Part shown: piece after piece, positions 49,601 through 61,925 of the stretch
Numbering within the stretch: position 1 is the stretch's first letter
Layout: the number at the start of each line of letters is the position of its first letter
Source: Balanoglossus misakiensis
Lineage: Eukaryota > Hemichordata
Assembly: GCA_040954595.2 (NCBI GenBank)
Contig: CM082577.2
Span: 4,836,001 to 4,900,000, forward strand
DNA length: 64,000 nucleotides
Reading direction: 5' to 3'
Program-made: the position numbers and the translations under genes
Notes under the pieces: generated by a model
Told to the model about the DNA's origin: nothing
Seen by the model: only the letters and a program-made list of their open reading frames with translations
Databases searched by the model: none

Positions 49601-51619
49601 TTTTCAAAAAATGAACAAATTTCGAAAATTCGCAAAGTCGAAAAATCCTCGATTTTTGAAGATTTTCATGAGCTATAACCCATGATTTTTTCAAAAAATG
49701 ACCAAATTTCGAAAATTCGCAAAGTCGAAAAATCCTCGATTTTTGAAGATTTTCATGAGCTATAACCCATGATTTTTTCAAAAAATGACCAAATTTCGAA
49801 AATTCGCAAAGTCGAAAAATCCTCGATTTTTGAAGATTTTCATGAGCTATAACCCATGATTTTTTCAAAAAATGACGAAATTTCGAAAATTCGCAAAGTC
49901 GAAAAATCCTCGATTTTTGAAGATTTTCATGAGCTATAACCCATGATTTTTTCAAAAAATGACCAAATTTCGAAAATTCGCAAAGTCGAAAAATCCTCGA
50001 TTTTTGAAGATTTTCATGAGCTATAACCCATGATTTTTTCAAAAAATGACCAAATTTCGAAAATTCGCAAAGTCGAAAAATCCTCGATTTTTGAAGATTT
50101 TCATGAGCTATAACCCATGATTTTTTCAAAAAATGACCAAATTTCGAAAATTCGCAAAGTCGAAAAATCCTCGATTTTTGAAGATTTTCATGAGCTATAA
50201 CCCATGATTTTTTCAAAAAATGACCAAATTTCGAAAATTCGCAAAGTCGAAAAATCCTCGATTTTTGAAGATTTTCATGAGCTATAACCCATGATTTTTT
50301 CAAAAAATGACCAAATTTCGAAAATTCGCAAAGTCGAAAAATCCTCGATTTTTGAAGATTTTCATGAGCTATAACCCATGATTTTTTCAAAAAATGAACA
50401 AATTTCGAAAATTCGCAAAGTCGAAAAATCCTCGATTTTTGAAGATTTTCATGAGCTATAACCCATGATTTTTTCAAAAAATGACCAAATTTCGAAAATT
50501 CGCAAAGTCGAAAAATCCTCGATTTTTGAAGATTTTCATGAGCTATAACCCATGATTTTTTCAAAAAATGACCAAATTTCGAAAATTCGCAAAGTCGAAA
50601 AATCCTCGATTTTTGAAGATTTTCATGAGCTATAACCCATGATTTTTTCAAAAAATGACCAAATTTCGAAAATTCGCAAAGTCGAAAAATCCTCGATTTT
50701 TGAAGATTTTCATGAGCTATAACCCATGATTTTTTCAAAAAATGACCAAATTTCGAAAATTCGCAAAGTCGAAAAATCCTCGATTTTTGAAGATTTTCAT
50801 GAGCTATAACCCATGATTTTTTCAAAAAATGACCAAATTTCGAAAATTCGCAAAGTCGAAAAATCCTCGATTTTTGAAGATTTTCATGAGCTATAACCCA
50901 TGATTTTTTCAAAAAATGACCAAATTTCGAAAATTCGCAAAGTCGAAAAATCCTCGATTTTTGAAGATTTTCATGAGCTATAACCCATGATTTTTTCAAA
51001 AAATGACCAAATTTCGAAAATTCGCAAAGTCGAAAAATCCTCGATTTTTGAAGATTTTCATGAGCTATAACCCATGATTTTTTCAAAAAATGAACAAATT
51101 TCGAAAATTCGCAAAGTCGAAAAATCCTCGATTTTTGAAGATTTTCATGAGCTATAACCCATGATTTTTTCAAAAAATGACCAAATTTCGAAAATTCGCA
51201 AAGTCGAAAAATCCTCGATTTTTGAAGATTTTCATGAGCTATAACCCATGATTTTTTCAAAAAATGACCAAATTTCGAAAATTCGCAAAGTCGAAAAATC
51301 CTCGATTTTTGAAGATTTTCATGAGCTATAACCCATGATTTTTTCAAAAAATGACGAAATTTCGAAAATTCGCAAAGTCGAAAAATCCTCGATTTTTGAA
51401 GATTTTCATGAGCTATAACCCATGATTTTTTCAAAAAATGACCAAATTTCGAAAATTCGCAAAGTCGAAAAATCCTCGATTTTTGAAGATTTTCATGAGC
51501 TATAACCCATGATTTTTTCAAAAAATGACCAAATTTCGAAAATTCGCAAAGTCGAAAAATCCTCGATTTTTGAAGATTTTCATGAGCTATAACCCATGAT
51601 TTTTTCAAAAAATGACCAA

Positions 51620-53450
51620 ATTTCGAAAATTCGCAAAGTCGAAAAATCCTCGATTTTTGATGATTTTCATGAGCTATAACCCACTATTTTTTCAAAAAAT
51701 GACCAAATTTCGAAAATTCGCAAAGTCGAAAAATCCTCGATTTTTGAAGATTTTCATGAGCTATAACCCATGATTTTTTCAAAAAATGACCAAATTACGA
51801 AAATTCGCAAAGTCGAAAAATCCTCGATTTTTGAAGATTTTCATGAGCTATAACCCATGATTTTTTCAAAAAATGACCAAATTTCGAAAATTCGCAAAGT
51901 CGAAAAATCCTCGATTTTTGAAGATTTTCATGAGCTATATAACCCATGATTTTTTCAAAAAATGACCAAATTTCGAAAATTCGCAAAGTCGAAAAATCCT
52001 CGATTTTTGAAGATTTTCATGAGCTATAACCCATGATTTTTTCAAAAAATGACCAAATTTCGAAAATTCGCAAAGTCGAAAAATCCTCGATTTTTGAAGA
52101 TTTTCATGAGCTATAACCCATGATTTTTTCAAAAAATGACCAAATTTCGAAAATTCGCAAAGTCGAAAAATCCTCGATTTTTGAAGATTTTCATGAGCTA
52201 TAACCCATGATTTTTTCAAAAAATGACCAAATTTCGAAAATTCGCAAAGTCGAAAAATCCTCGATTTTTGAAGATTTTCATGAGCTATAACCCATGATTT
52301 TTTCAAAAAATGACCAAATTTCGAAAATTCGCAAAGTCGAAAAATCCTCGATTATTGAAGATTTTCATGAGCTATAACCCATGATTTTTTCAAAAAATGA
52401 CCAAATTTCGAAAATTCGCAAAGTCGAAAAATCCTCGATTTTTGAAGATTTTCATGAGCTATAACCCATGATTTTTTCAAAAAATGACCAAATTTCGAAA
52501 ATTCGCAAAGTCGAAAAATCCTCGATTTTTGAAGATTTTCATGAGCTATAACCCATGATTTTTTCAAAAAATGACCAAATTTCGAAAATTCGCAAAGTCG
52601 AAAAATCCTCGATTTTTGAAGATTTTCATGAGCTATAACCCATGATTTTTTCAAAAAATGACCAAATTTCGAAAATTCGCAAAGTCGAAAAATCCTCGAT
52701 TTTTGAAGATTTTCATGAGCTATAACCCATGATTTTTTCATAAAATGACCAAATTTCGAAAATTCACAAAGTCGAAAAATCCTCGATTTTTGAAGATTTT
52801 CATGAGCTATAACCCATGATTTTTTCAAAAAATGACCAAATTTCGAAAATTCGCAAAGTCGAAAAATCCTCGATTTTTGATGATTTTCATGAGCTATAAC
52901 CCATGATTTTTTCAAAAAATGACCAAATTTCGAAAATTCGCAAAGTCGAAAAATCCTCGATTTTTGAAGATTTTCATGAGCTATAACCCACTATTTTTTC
53001 AAAAAATGACCAAATTTCGAAAATTCGCAAAGTCGAAAAATCCTCGATTTTTGAAGATTTTCATGAGCTATAACCCATGATTTTTTCAAAAAATGACCAA
53101 ATTACGAAAATTCGCAAAGTCGAAAAATCCTCGATTTTTGAAGATTTTCATGAGCTATAACCCATGATTTTTTCAAAAAATGACCAAATTTCGAAAATTC
53201 GCAAAGTCGAAAAATCCTCGATTTTTGAAGATTTTCATGAGCTATAACCCATGATTTTTTCAAAAAATGAACAAATTTCGAAAATTCGCAAAGTCGAAAA
53301 ATCCTCGATTTTTGAAGATTTTCATGAGCTATAACCCATGATTTTTTCAAAAAATGACCAAATTTCGAAAATTCGCAAAGTCGAAAAATCCTCGATTTTT
53401 GAAGATTTTCATGAGCTATAACCCATGATTTTTTCAAAAAATGACCAAAT
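51620..53450. repeat. Higher-order block A within the satellite
   Basis: An ordered series of marker variants: gatgatttt plus cccactat (51681), attacg (51795), tatataaccc (51936), cataaaatg with cacaaag (52740), gatgatttt, cccactat (52988), attacg (53102), gaacaaa (53271) and attacg (53450). The same series recurs in block B. Confidence 0.8.
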
Positions 53451-55014
53451 TACGAAAATTCGCAAAGTCGAAAAATCCTCGATTTTTGAAGATTTTCATG
53501 AGCTATAACCCATGATTTTTTCAAAAAATGACCAAATTTCGAAAATTCGCAAAGTCGAAAAATCCTCGATTTTTGAAGATTTTCATGAGCTATAACCCAT
53601 GATTTTTTCAAAAAATGACCAAATTTCGAAAATTCGCAAAGTCGAAAAATCCTCGATTTTTGAAGATTTTCATGAGCTATAACCCATGATTTTTTCAAAA
53701 AATGACCAAATTTCGAAAATTCGCAAAGTCGAAAAATCCTCGATTTTTGAAGATTTTCATGAGCTATAACCCATGATTTTTTCAAAAAATGACCAAATTT
53801 CGAAAATTCGCAAAGTCGAAAAATCCTCGATTTTTGAAGATTTTCATGAGCTATAACCCATGATTTTTTCAAAAAATGACCAAATTTCGAAAATTCGCAA
53901 AGTCGAAAAATCCTCGATTTTTGAAGATTTTCATGAGCTATAACCCATGATTTTTTCAAAAAATGACCAAATTTCGAAAATTCGCAAAGTCGAAAAATCC
54001 TCGATTTTTGAAGATTTTCATGAGCTATAACCCATGATTTTTTCAAAAAATGACCAAATTTCGAAAATTCGCAAAGTCGAAAAATCCTCGATTTTTGAAG
54101 ATTTTCATGAGCTATAACCCATGATTTTTTCAAAAAATGACCAAATTTCGAAAATTCGCAAAGTCGAAAAATCCTCGATTTTTGAAGATTTTCATGAGCT
54201 ATAACCCATGATTTTTTCAAAAAATGACCAAATTTCGAAAATTCGCAAAGTCGAAAAATCCTCGATTTTTGAAGATTTTCATGAGCTATAACCCATGATT
54301 TTTTCAAAAAATGACCAAATTTCGAAAATTCGCAAAGTCGAAAAATCCTCGATTTTTGAAGATTTTCATGAGCTATAACCCATGATTTTTTCAAAAAATG
54401 ACCAAATTTCGAAAATTCGCAAAGTCGAAAAATCCTCGATTTTTGAAGATTTTCATGAGCTATAACCCATGATTTTTTCAAAAAATGAACAAATTTCGAA
54501 AATTCGCAAAGTCGAAAAATCCTCGATTTTTGAAGATTTTCATGAGCTATAACCCATGATTTTTTCAAAAAATGACCAAATTTCGAAAATTCGCAAAGTC
54601 GAAAAATCCTCGATTTTTGAAGATTTTCATGAGCTATAACCCATGATTTTTTCAAAAAATGACCAAATTTCGAAAATTCGCAAAGTCGAAAAATCCTCGA
54701 TTTTTGAAGATTTTCATGAGCTATAACCCATGATTTTTTCAAAAAATGACCAAATTTCGAAAATTCGCAAAGTCGAAAAATCCTCGATTTTTGAAGATTT
54801 TCATGAGCTATAACCCATGATTTTTTCAAAAAATGACCAAATTTCGAAAATTCGCAAAGTCGAAAAATCCTCGATTTTTGAAGATTTTCATGAGCTATAA
54901 CCCATGATTTTTTCAAAAAATGACCAAATTTCGAAAATTCGCAAAGTCGAAAAATCCTCGATTTTTGAAGATTTTCATGAGCTATAACCCATGATTTTTT
55001 CAAAAAATGACCAA

Positions 55015-57715
55015 ATTTCGAAAATTCGCAAAGTCGAAAAATCCTCGATTTTTGATGATTTTCATGAGCTATAACCCACTATTTTTTCAAAAAATGACCA
55101 AATTTCGAAAATTCGCAAAGTCGAAAAATCCTCGATTTTTGAAGATTTTCATGAGCTATAACCCATGATTTTTTCAAAAAATGACCAAATTACGAAAATT
55201 CGCAAAGTCGAAAAATCCTCGATTTTTGAAGATTTTCATGAGCTATAACCCATGATTTTTTCAAAAAATGACCAAATTTCGAAAATTCGCAAAGTCGAAA
55301 AATCCTCGATTTTTGAAGATTTTCATGAGCTATATAACCCATGATTTTTTCAAAAAATGACCAAATTTCGAAAATTCGCAAAGTCGAAAAATCCTCGATT
55401 TTTGAAGATTTTCATGAGCTATAACCCATGATTTTTTCAAAAAATGACCAAATTTCGAAAATTCGCAAAGTCGAAAAATCCTCGATTTTTGAAGATTTTC
55501 ATGAGCTATAACCCATGATTTTTTCAAAAAATGACCAAATTTCGAAAATTCGCAAAGTCGAAAAATCCTCGATTTTTGAAGATTTTCATGAGCTATAACC
55601 CATGATTTTTTCAAAAAATGACCAAATTTCGAAAATTCGCAAAGTCGAAAAATCCTCGATTTTTGAAGATTTTCATGAGCTATAACCCATGATTTTTTCA
55701 AAAAATGACCAAATTTCGAAAATTCGCAAAGTCGAAAAATCCTCGATTTTTGAAGATTTTCATGAGCTATAACCCATGATTTTTTCAAAAAATGACCAAA
55801 TTTCGAAAATTCGCAAAGTCGAAAAATCCTCGATTTTTGAAGATTTTCATGAGCTATAACCCATGATTTTTTCAAAAAATGACCAAATTTCGAAAATTCG
55901 CAAAGTCGAAAAATCCTCGATTTTTGAAGATTTTCATGAGCTATAACCCATGATTTTTTCAAAAAATGAACAAATTTCGAAAATTCGCAAAGTCGAAAAA
56001 TCCTCGATTTTTGAAGATTTTCATGAGCTATAACCCATGATTTTTTCAAAAAATGACCAAATTTCGAAAATTCGCAAAGTCGAAAAATCCTCGATTTTTG
56101 AAGATTTTCATGAGCTATAACCCATGATTTTTTCAAAAAATGACCAAATTTCGAAAATTCGCAAAGTCGAAAAATCCTCGATTTTTGAAGATTTTCATGA
56201 GCTATAACCCATGATTTTTTCAAAAAATGACCAAATTTCGAAAATTCGCAAAGTCGAAAAATCCTCGATTTTTGAAGATTTTCATGAGCTATAACCCATG
56301 ATTTTTTCAAAAAATGACCAAATTTCGAAAATTCGCAAAGTCGAAAAATCCTCGATTTTTGAAGATTTTCATGAGCTATAACCCATGATTTTTTCAAAAA
56401 ATGACCAAATTTCGAAAATTCGCAAAGTCGAAAAATCCTCGATTTTTGAAGATTTTCATGAGCTATAACCCATGATTTTTTCAAAAAATGACCAAATTTC
56501 GAAAATTCGCAAAGTCGAAAAATCCTCGATTTTTGAAGATTTTCATGAGCTATAACCCATGATTTTTCCAAAAAATGACCAAATTTCGAAAATTCGCAAA
56601 GTCGAAAAATCCTCGATTTTTGAAGATTTTCATGAGCTATAACCCATGATTTTTTCAAAAAATGACCAAATTTCGAAAATTCGCAAAGTCGAAAAATCCT
56701 CGATTTTTGAAGATTTTCATGAGCTATAACCCATGATTTTTTCAAAAAATGACCAAATTTCGAAAATTCGCAAAGTCGAAAAATCCTCGATTTTTGAAGA
56801 TTTTCATGAGCTATAACCCATGATTTTTTCATAAAATGACCAAATTTCGAAAATTCACAAAGTCGAAAAATCCTCGATTTTTGAAGATTTTCATGAGCTA
56901 TAACCCATGATTTTTTCAAAAAATGACCAAATTTCGAAAATTCGCAAAGTCGAAAAATCCTCGATTTTTGATGATTTTCATGAGCTATAACCCATGATTT
57001 TTTCAAAAAATGACCAAATTTCGAAAATTCGCAAAGTCGAAAAATCCTCGATTTTTGAAGATTTTCATGAGCTATAACCCACTATTTTTTCAAAAAATGA
57101 CCAAATTTCGAAAATTCGCAAAGTCGAAAAATCCTCGATTTTTGAAGATTTTCATGAGCTATAACCCATGATTTTTTCAAAAAATGACCAAATTACGAAA
57201 ATTCGCAAAGTCGAAAAATCCTCGATTTTTGAAGATTTTCATGAGCTATAACCCATGATTTTTTCAAAAAATGACCAAATTTCGAAAATTCGCAAAGTCG
57301 AAAAATCCTCGATTTTTGAAGATTTTCATGAGCTATAACCCATGATTTTTTCAAAAAATGAACAAATTTCGAAAATTCGCAAAGTCGAAAAATCCTCGAT
57401 TTTTGAAGATTTTCATGAGCTATAACCCATGATTTTTTCAAAAAATGACCAAATTTCGAAAATTCGCAAAGTCGAAAAATCCTCGATTTTTGAAGATTTT
57501 CATGAGCTATAACCCATGATTTTTTCAAAAAATGACCAAATTTCGAAAATTCGCAAAGTCGAAAAATCCTCGATTTTTGAAGATTTTCATGAGCTATAAC
57601 CCATGATTTTTTCAAAAAATGACCAAATTTCGAAAATTCGCAAAGTCGAAAAATCCTCGATTTTTGAAGATTTTCATGAGCTATAACCCATGATTTTTTC
57701 AAAAAATGACCAAAT
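55015..57715. repeat. Higher-order block B within the satellite
   Basis: Same marker order as block A: cccactat (55075), attacg (55191), tatataaccc (55331), cataaaatg with cacaaag (56830), cccactat (57079), attacg (57193), gaacaaa (57361) and attacg (57714). It has about 8 extra units before the cataaaatg marker and 2 extra near the end. The offset between blocks at the tatataaccc marker is 3395 bp, or 39 units plus 2 bases. Confidence 0.8.
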
Positions 57716-59049
57716 TACGAAAATTCGCAAAGTCGAAAAATCCTCGATTTTTGAAGATTTTCATGAGCTATAACCCATGATTTTTTCAAAAAATGACCAA
57801 ATTTCGAAAATTCGCAAAGTCGAAAAATCCTCGATTTTTGAAGATTTTCATGAGCTATAACCCATGATTTTTTCAAAAAATGACCAAATTTCGAAAATTC
57901 GCAAAGTCGAAAAATCCTCGATTTTTGAAGATTTTCATGAGCTATAACCCATGATTTTTTCAAAAAATGACCAAATTTCGAAAATTCGCAAAGTCGAAAA
58001 ATCCTCGATTTTTGAAGATTTTCATGAGCTATAACCCATGATTTTTTCAAAAAATGACCAAATTTCGAAAATTCGCAAAGTCGAAAAATCCTCGATTTTT
58101 GAAGATTTTCGTGAGCTATAACCCATGATTTTTTCAAAAAATGACCAAATTTCGAAAATTCGCAAAGTCGAAAAATCCTCGATTTTTGAAGATTTTCATG
58201 AGCTATAACCCATGATTTTTTCAAAAAATGACCAAATTTCGAAAATTCGCAAAGTCGAAAAATCCTCGATTTTTGAAGATTTTCATGAGCTATAACCCAT
58301 GATTTTTTCAAAAAATGACCAAATTTCGAAAATTCGCAAAGTCGAAAAATCCTCGATTTTTGAAGATTTTCATGAGCTATAACCCATGATTTTTTCAAAA
58401 AATGACCAAATTTCGAAAATTCGCAAAGTCGAAAAATCCTCGATTTTTGAAGATTTTCATGAGCTATAACCCATGATTTTTTCAAAAAATGACCAAATTT
58501 CGAAAATTCGCAAAGTCGAAAAATCCTCGATTTTTGAAGATTTTCATGAGCTATAACCCATGATTTTTTCAAAAAATGACCAAATTTCGAAAATTCGCAA
58601 AGTCGAAAAATCCTCGATTTTTGAAGATTTTCATGAGCTATAACCCATGATTTTTTCAAAAAATGAACAAATTTCGAAAATTCGCAAAGTCGAAAAATCC
58701 TCGATTTTTGAAGATTTTCATGAGCTATAACCCATGATTTTTTCAAAAAATGACCAAATTTCGAAAATTCGCAAAGTCGAAAAATCCTCGATTTTTGAAG
58801 ATTTTCATGAGCTATAACCCATGATTTTTTCATAAAATGACCAAATTTCGAAAATTCGCAAAGTCGAAAAATCCTCGATTTTTGAAGATTTTCATGAGCT
58901 ATAACCCATGATTTTTTCAAAAAATGACCAAATTTCGAAAATTCGCAAAGTCGAAAAATCCTCGATTTTTGAAGATTTTCATGAGCTATAACCCATGATT
59001 TTTTCAAAAAATGACCAAATTTCGAAAATTCGCAAAGTCGAAAAATCCT

Positions 59050-59199
59050 CGATGATTTTCATGAGCTATAACCCATGATTTTTTTCAGAAAATGAAGAAA
59101 TTTTGGAAATTCGGTATAACCCATGAAAAATGTTCAAAAAGGCCCAAAATATCAAAATTCGGCAAGTCGAAATTTAGTCATTTTTTGAAAAAAATCATG
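59050..59199 (-). repeat. Right inverted-repeat edge of the satellite
   Basis: After the last forward units, the sequence changes to an inverted edge: gttcaaaaaggcccaaaata, then tcaaaattcggcaagtcgaa, ending gaaaaaaatcatg. Its reverse complement matches the left edge from catgattttttt onward. No target-site duplication is evident outside 43481 and 59199. Confidence 0.8.
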
Positions 59200-61817
59200 C
59201 GTGCGACAATCGAGTCTCTCTCTCCAATAAGCACAAAACTGACAAACGTACAAAAATGTCCGCATAAAACGTACATTTTATTAAATTTACCATCTGCCGG
59301 CATCTGCAATTCAAACTTTCTAATCAATTATTGTACAGATAAAGTGAAACTAAATGCAGTAATGTTGAATAGAATAGAAATAACTATGCCAATCTGAAAT
59401 GTTAGTAATGAATACAATTTCTGAAGACAGAGTTTTGACAGAAACTGAACGATCCAAATTTTGCAAGACTCATGCGGGTAAAGTTTCACTGTTATCTTTT
59501 GAAATCATACACCCAATCAGGACTTTCTACACGCATTTCATCCATGCATCAAAAAATTCACACCACACATCCACAGAATGGTTACTGTATGAGTAACAGT
59601 CAGCTTTTATTGAACTTTACTGTTTAACTGCGTGTTTGAAAGGCCGAATATCTTGAAATCACAAAATTCTTCTGGGTTACAAACAAATTATAGCATTACG
59701 CTTGCATGGGGAGATTACATAACTCTCTGATAACTACATGACAAATGAACAACTCTGGCTGGCAGTTCACGTCAAATGATTCATCATCATCATCCATTGC
59801 TAGGCTCTTGTTTGAATCAAAGTCTCCTCATCAGTTCGGATGTTTTCAAATGTCTGGTTTTGATCAGTTCAAACTTCTGTCCAAATTAAATCATATCAAC
59901 AATTTATTTATAATCAGCTCAAATCTATTACGCTCATTTCAAATCAAATCCATAATTGAGATCATAAAATCGTCACTGACCAGTTCAAATTAAATGACAC
60001 AAATCAAATCAGTGATTAGCCAGTTCATGTTGCTCAGCTGAGAAAGAGGGTCATTTCACGCTGAACTAGGGTGATTGAAAAAAGACCCCCCAAAATCAAA
60101 AACACCAAATGGATATACGTACAAAATATATTGAAACTTCTCACAATATTTAAATGGTATGACGTGTAACGAAGCAAGCTATTGGGGATGTTGACCCCAC
60201 ACAAAACAATAGAAATGCAACCTAAAGACTATAGTCTTGTCACTAACATTAACCCAGTACCTTCGACAATACTATGAATCTATGAAATATGCCATAACTA
60301 TGCACCTTAAGATTTCACCTTTTCGATACCTCCTCAAAGTTCAACAGTCATGATGAGTTTATGAACTCTTCATCAAATCTCTACACTTCAATCAATTCAT
60401 GAATGCAGAAACGAACTACAGTTGGTTGTTTAACTTGTGCCGTAATCCACAGACATAGAACACTCTAATGTGATCATTGCTTTGCTAATAATTATAGATA
60501 TAGGATAATTTACATATCTGTAATTGCAAATATATTGGAAGAAAAAAAAACTATATATACACCAATTAGATGGACTCTTGCATAATTTTATAAAATCCAT
60601 TCTAAGTTCATTTATTAACCCGCAATTCTTTTTCTTGAAAATTTACATACCCAAGGTAGTGAGTGGATAAAAAAATAGATAAATAAATTTACTAATCCAC
60701 CCTATATTCCTGACATTTTTTTCAGTAATTGTGGTAAATGTGACATCTGCATGCATGATTTTTAGACTACGTTTCTAATATATACAAATAATCCCAAATC
60801 ATTGTCATGTACACAACAATCACCTTTTTTTGTTTTTATTTATATGAATATTTGTAGACTTGTATCAACATTCTCGCAAGAGAGGCACCATGGAATGTAA
60901 TAATCAATGTTAATACTATCATAATTTGCATAGAAATGATTATAAATGGATAATAGGTGTGTTAAGTTACCACTGGAATAGTATTATAATCTTTGCTGAT
61001 TTCTTGGTTATTTTTATATGAGTTGCATCAAGTGTTGATGGAATTCTCTAACCACAACACTTCATCTACAAACATTGGCGAGTTTTTGCCCAAGAGAATT
61101 TGAGAAATTCTAATGTGAACTGACATGCCCATGGTATTTAAAGTCATGTGAATGCAACACTAGGTGCAGTATTATATCAAAAGATATCCAATTTTCTTTC
61201 ATGGAACAAAAAAAAAACAAGCTTATAACACCCTCTTCTCCACACCCATTTCACAAATTTCTGTTAGCAATCTTATTCTGCAAAACTTAACGTTGGTAAA
61301 TGAACACCAGTTACAAAAATTCTACATATCAAACATGCCTTAGGCAAAGAAACTAATGAAAACCATAAGCAATTTTTTTAACAACTGACTACATATTAAA
61401 CTCCATGTAAATGTTGTGAAAAAAAATATTTTGATCAGACTTTGATAAAATTCATCCACAGAAAATATAAATGTAAGTGACTTGGGTATACTGCCCTCAA
61501 TTCTTGTTTAAACGCAGCATCTCAAAAACTGTACTGAAAAATACAGCTGCTATTTATATCCTGTAACGATTCCATAGAATACAAACTAACAATATCCTTC
61601 AATTTTGCTTCAATTTATACAAAAGAAATCAGTTTCTTGGATAGCATGATTATCCGTACATAGTGACCATTACATCTCATGTTATTTCACAAATATCAGT
61701 AATGCCTTATTTGCAAATGGAAAATCTGTGACAAAGTGTATCGGATTTCTATCTAGTGAAAATCTGACTGAGACTTCCGGTTGTCTCTGTATTCCTTCTG
61801 TGCCGGCTGTTTTCCAT
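59200..61817. other. Intergenic DNA and probable 3' UTR of the minus-strand myosin gene
   Basis: AT-rich sequence without recognisable genes. On the minus strand, AATAAA signals occur at 60835-60840 and 59606-59611, either of which could end the transcript that stops coding at 61818. A stretch at about 59760-60010 is a loose series of aaatcaaat and cagttcaaat words. Confidence 0.55.
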
Positions 61818-61925
61818 TCAGTTCATCTGGGCCGTGTTCTGGAACTCCGCTACCGGAGGTTGTTCGTACTTCCCGGCGACTTGAGCACGAATGTACTGGG
61901 ATATGATGTTTGATATTTCCGTGCC
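61818..61925 (-). CDS. MYO15-like: Myosin XV-like terminal exon with stop
   Basis: After ccttgcag: GTEISNIISQYIRAQVAGKY then EQPPVAEFQNTAQMN and TGA. It forms the last helix of the FERM F3 lobe and a short tail. Confidence 0.85.
   Translation of the reverse strand, partial: GTEISNIISQYIRAQVAGKYEQPPVAEFQNTAQMN

Larger units (their letters stand above)
43621..59112. repeat. 87-bp satellite array, about 178 head-to-tail units
   Basis: The unit is 87 bp, AT-rich, and reads in successive pieces: atgattttttcaaaaaatga, ccaaatttcgaaaattcgca, aagtcgaaaaatcctcgatt, tttgaagattttcatgagct, ataaccc. Copies follow one another without spacers, and most are identical or differ at one or two bases. The unit contains small palindromes (ttttttcaaaaaa; aaaaatcctcgattttt; atttcgaaaat) and three TCGA sites. 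Recurrent variants are attacg for atttcg, gaacaaa for gaccaaa, gacgaaa, cccactat for cccatgat, gatgatttt for gaagatttt, and one 2-base insertion (tatataaccc). Units in the leftmost 1.4 kb are the most varied. Because 87 is a multiple of three, minus-strand frames stay open for up to about 4.3 kb. The main one has no ATG and is closed wherever the attacg variant puts a TAA in frame. Confidence 0.98.

Noticed and set aside
43693-59007. Very long minus-strand open frames (up to 1445 codons) of a 29-residue repeat
   Set aside because: They follow from an 87-bp period with no stop in one frame. The frame has no ATG, is cut by TAA at every attacg variant, and shows base changes that do not favour synonymous sites. 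I do not call a protein.
43621-59112. CRISPR array
   Set aside because: Units are contiguous with no unique spacers, and the surrounding genes are animal genes.
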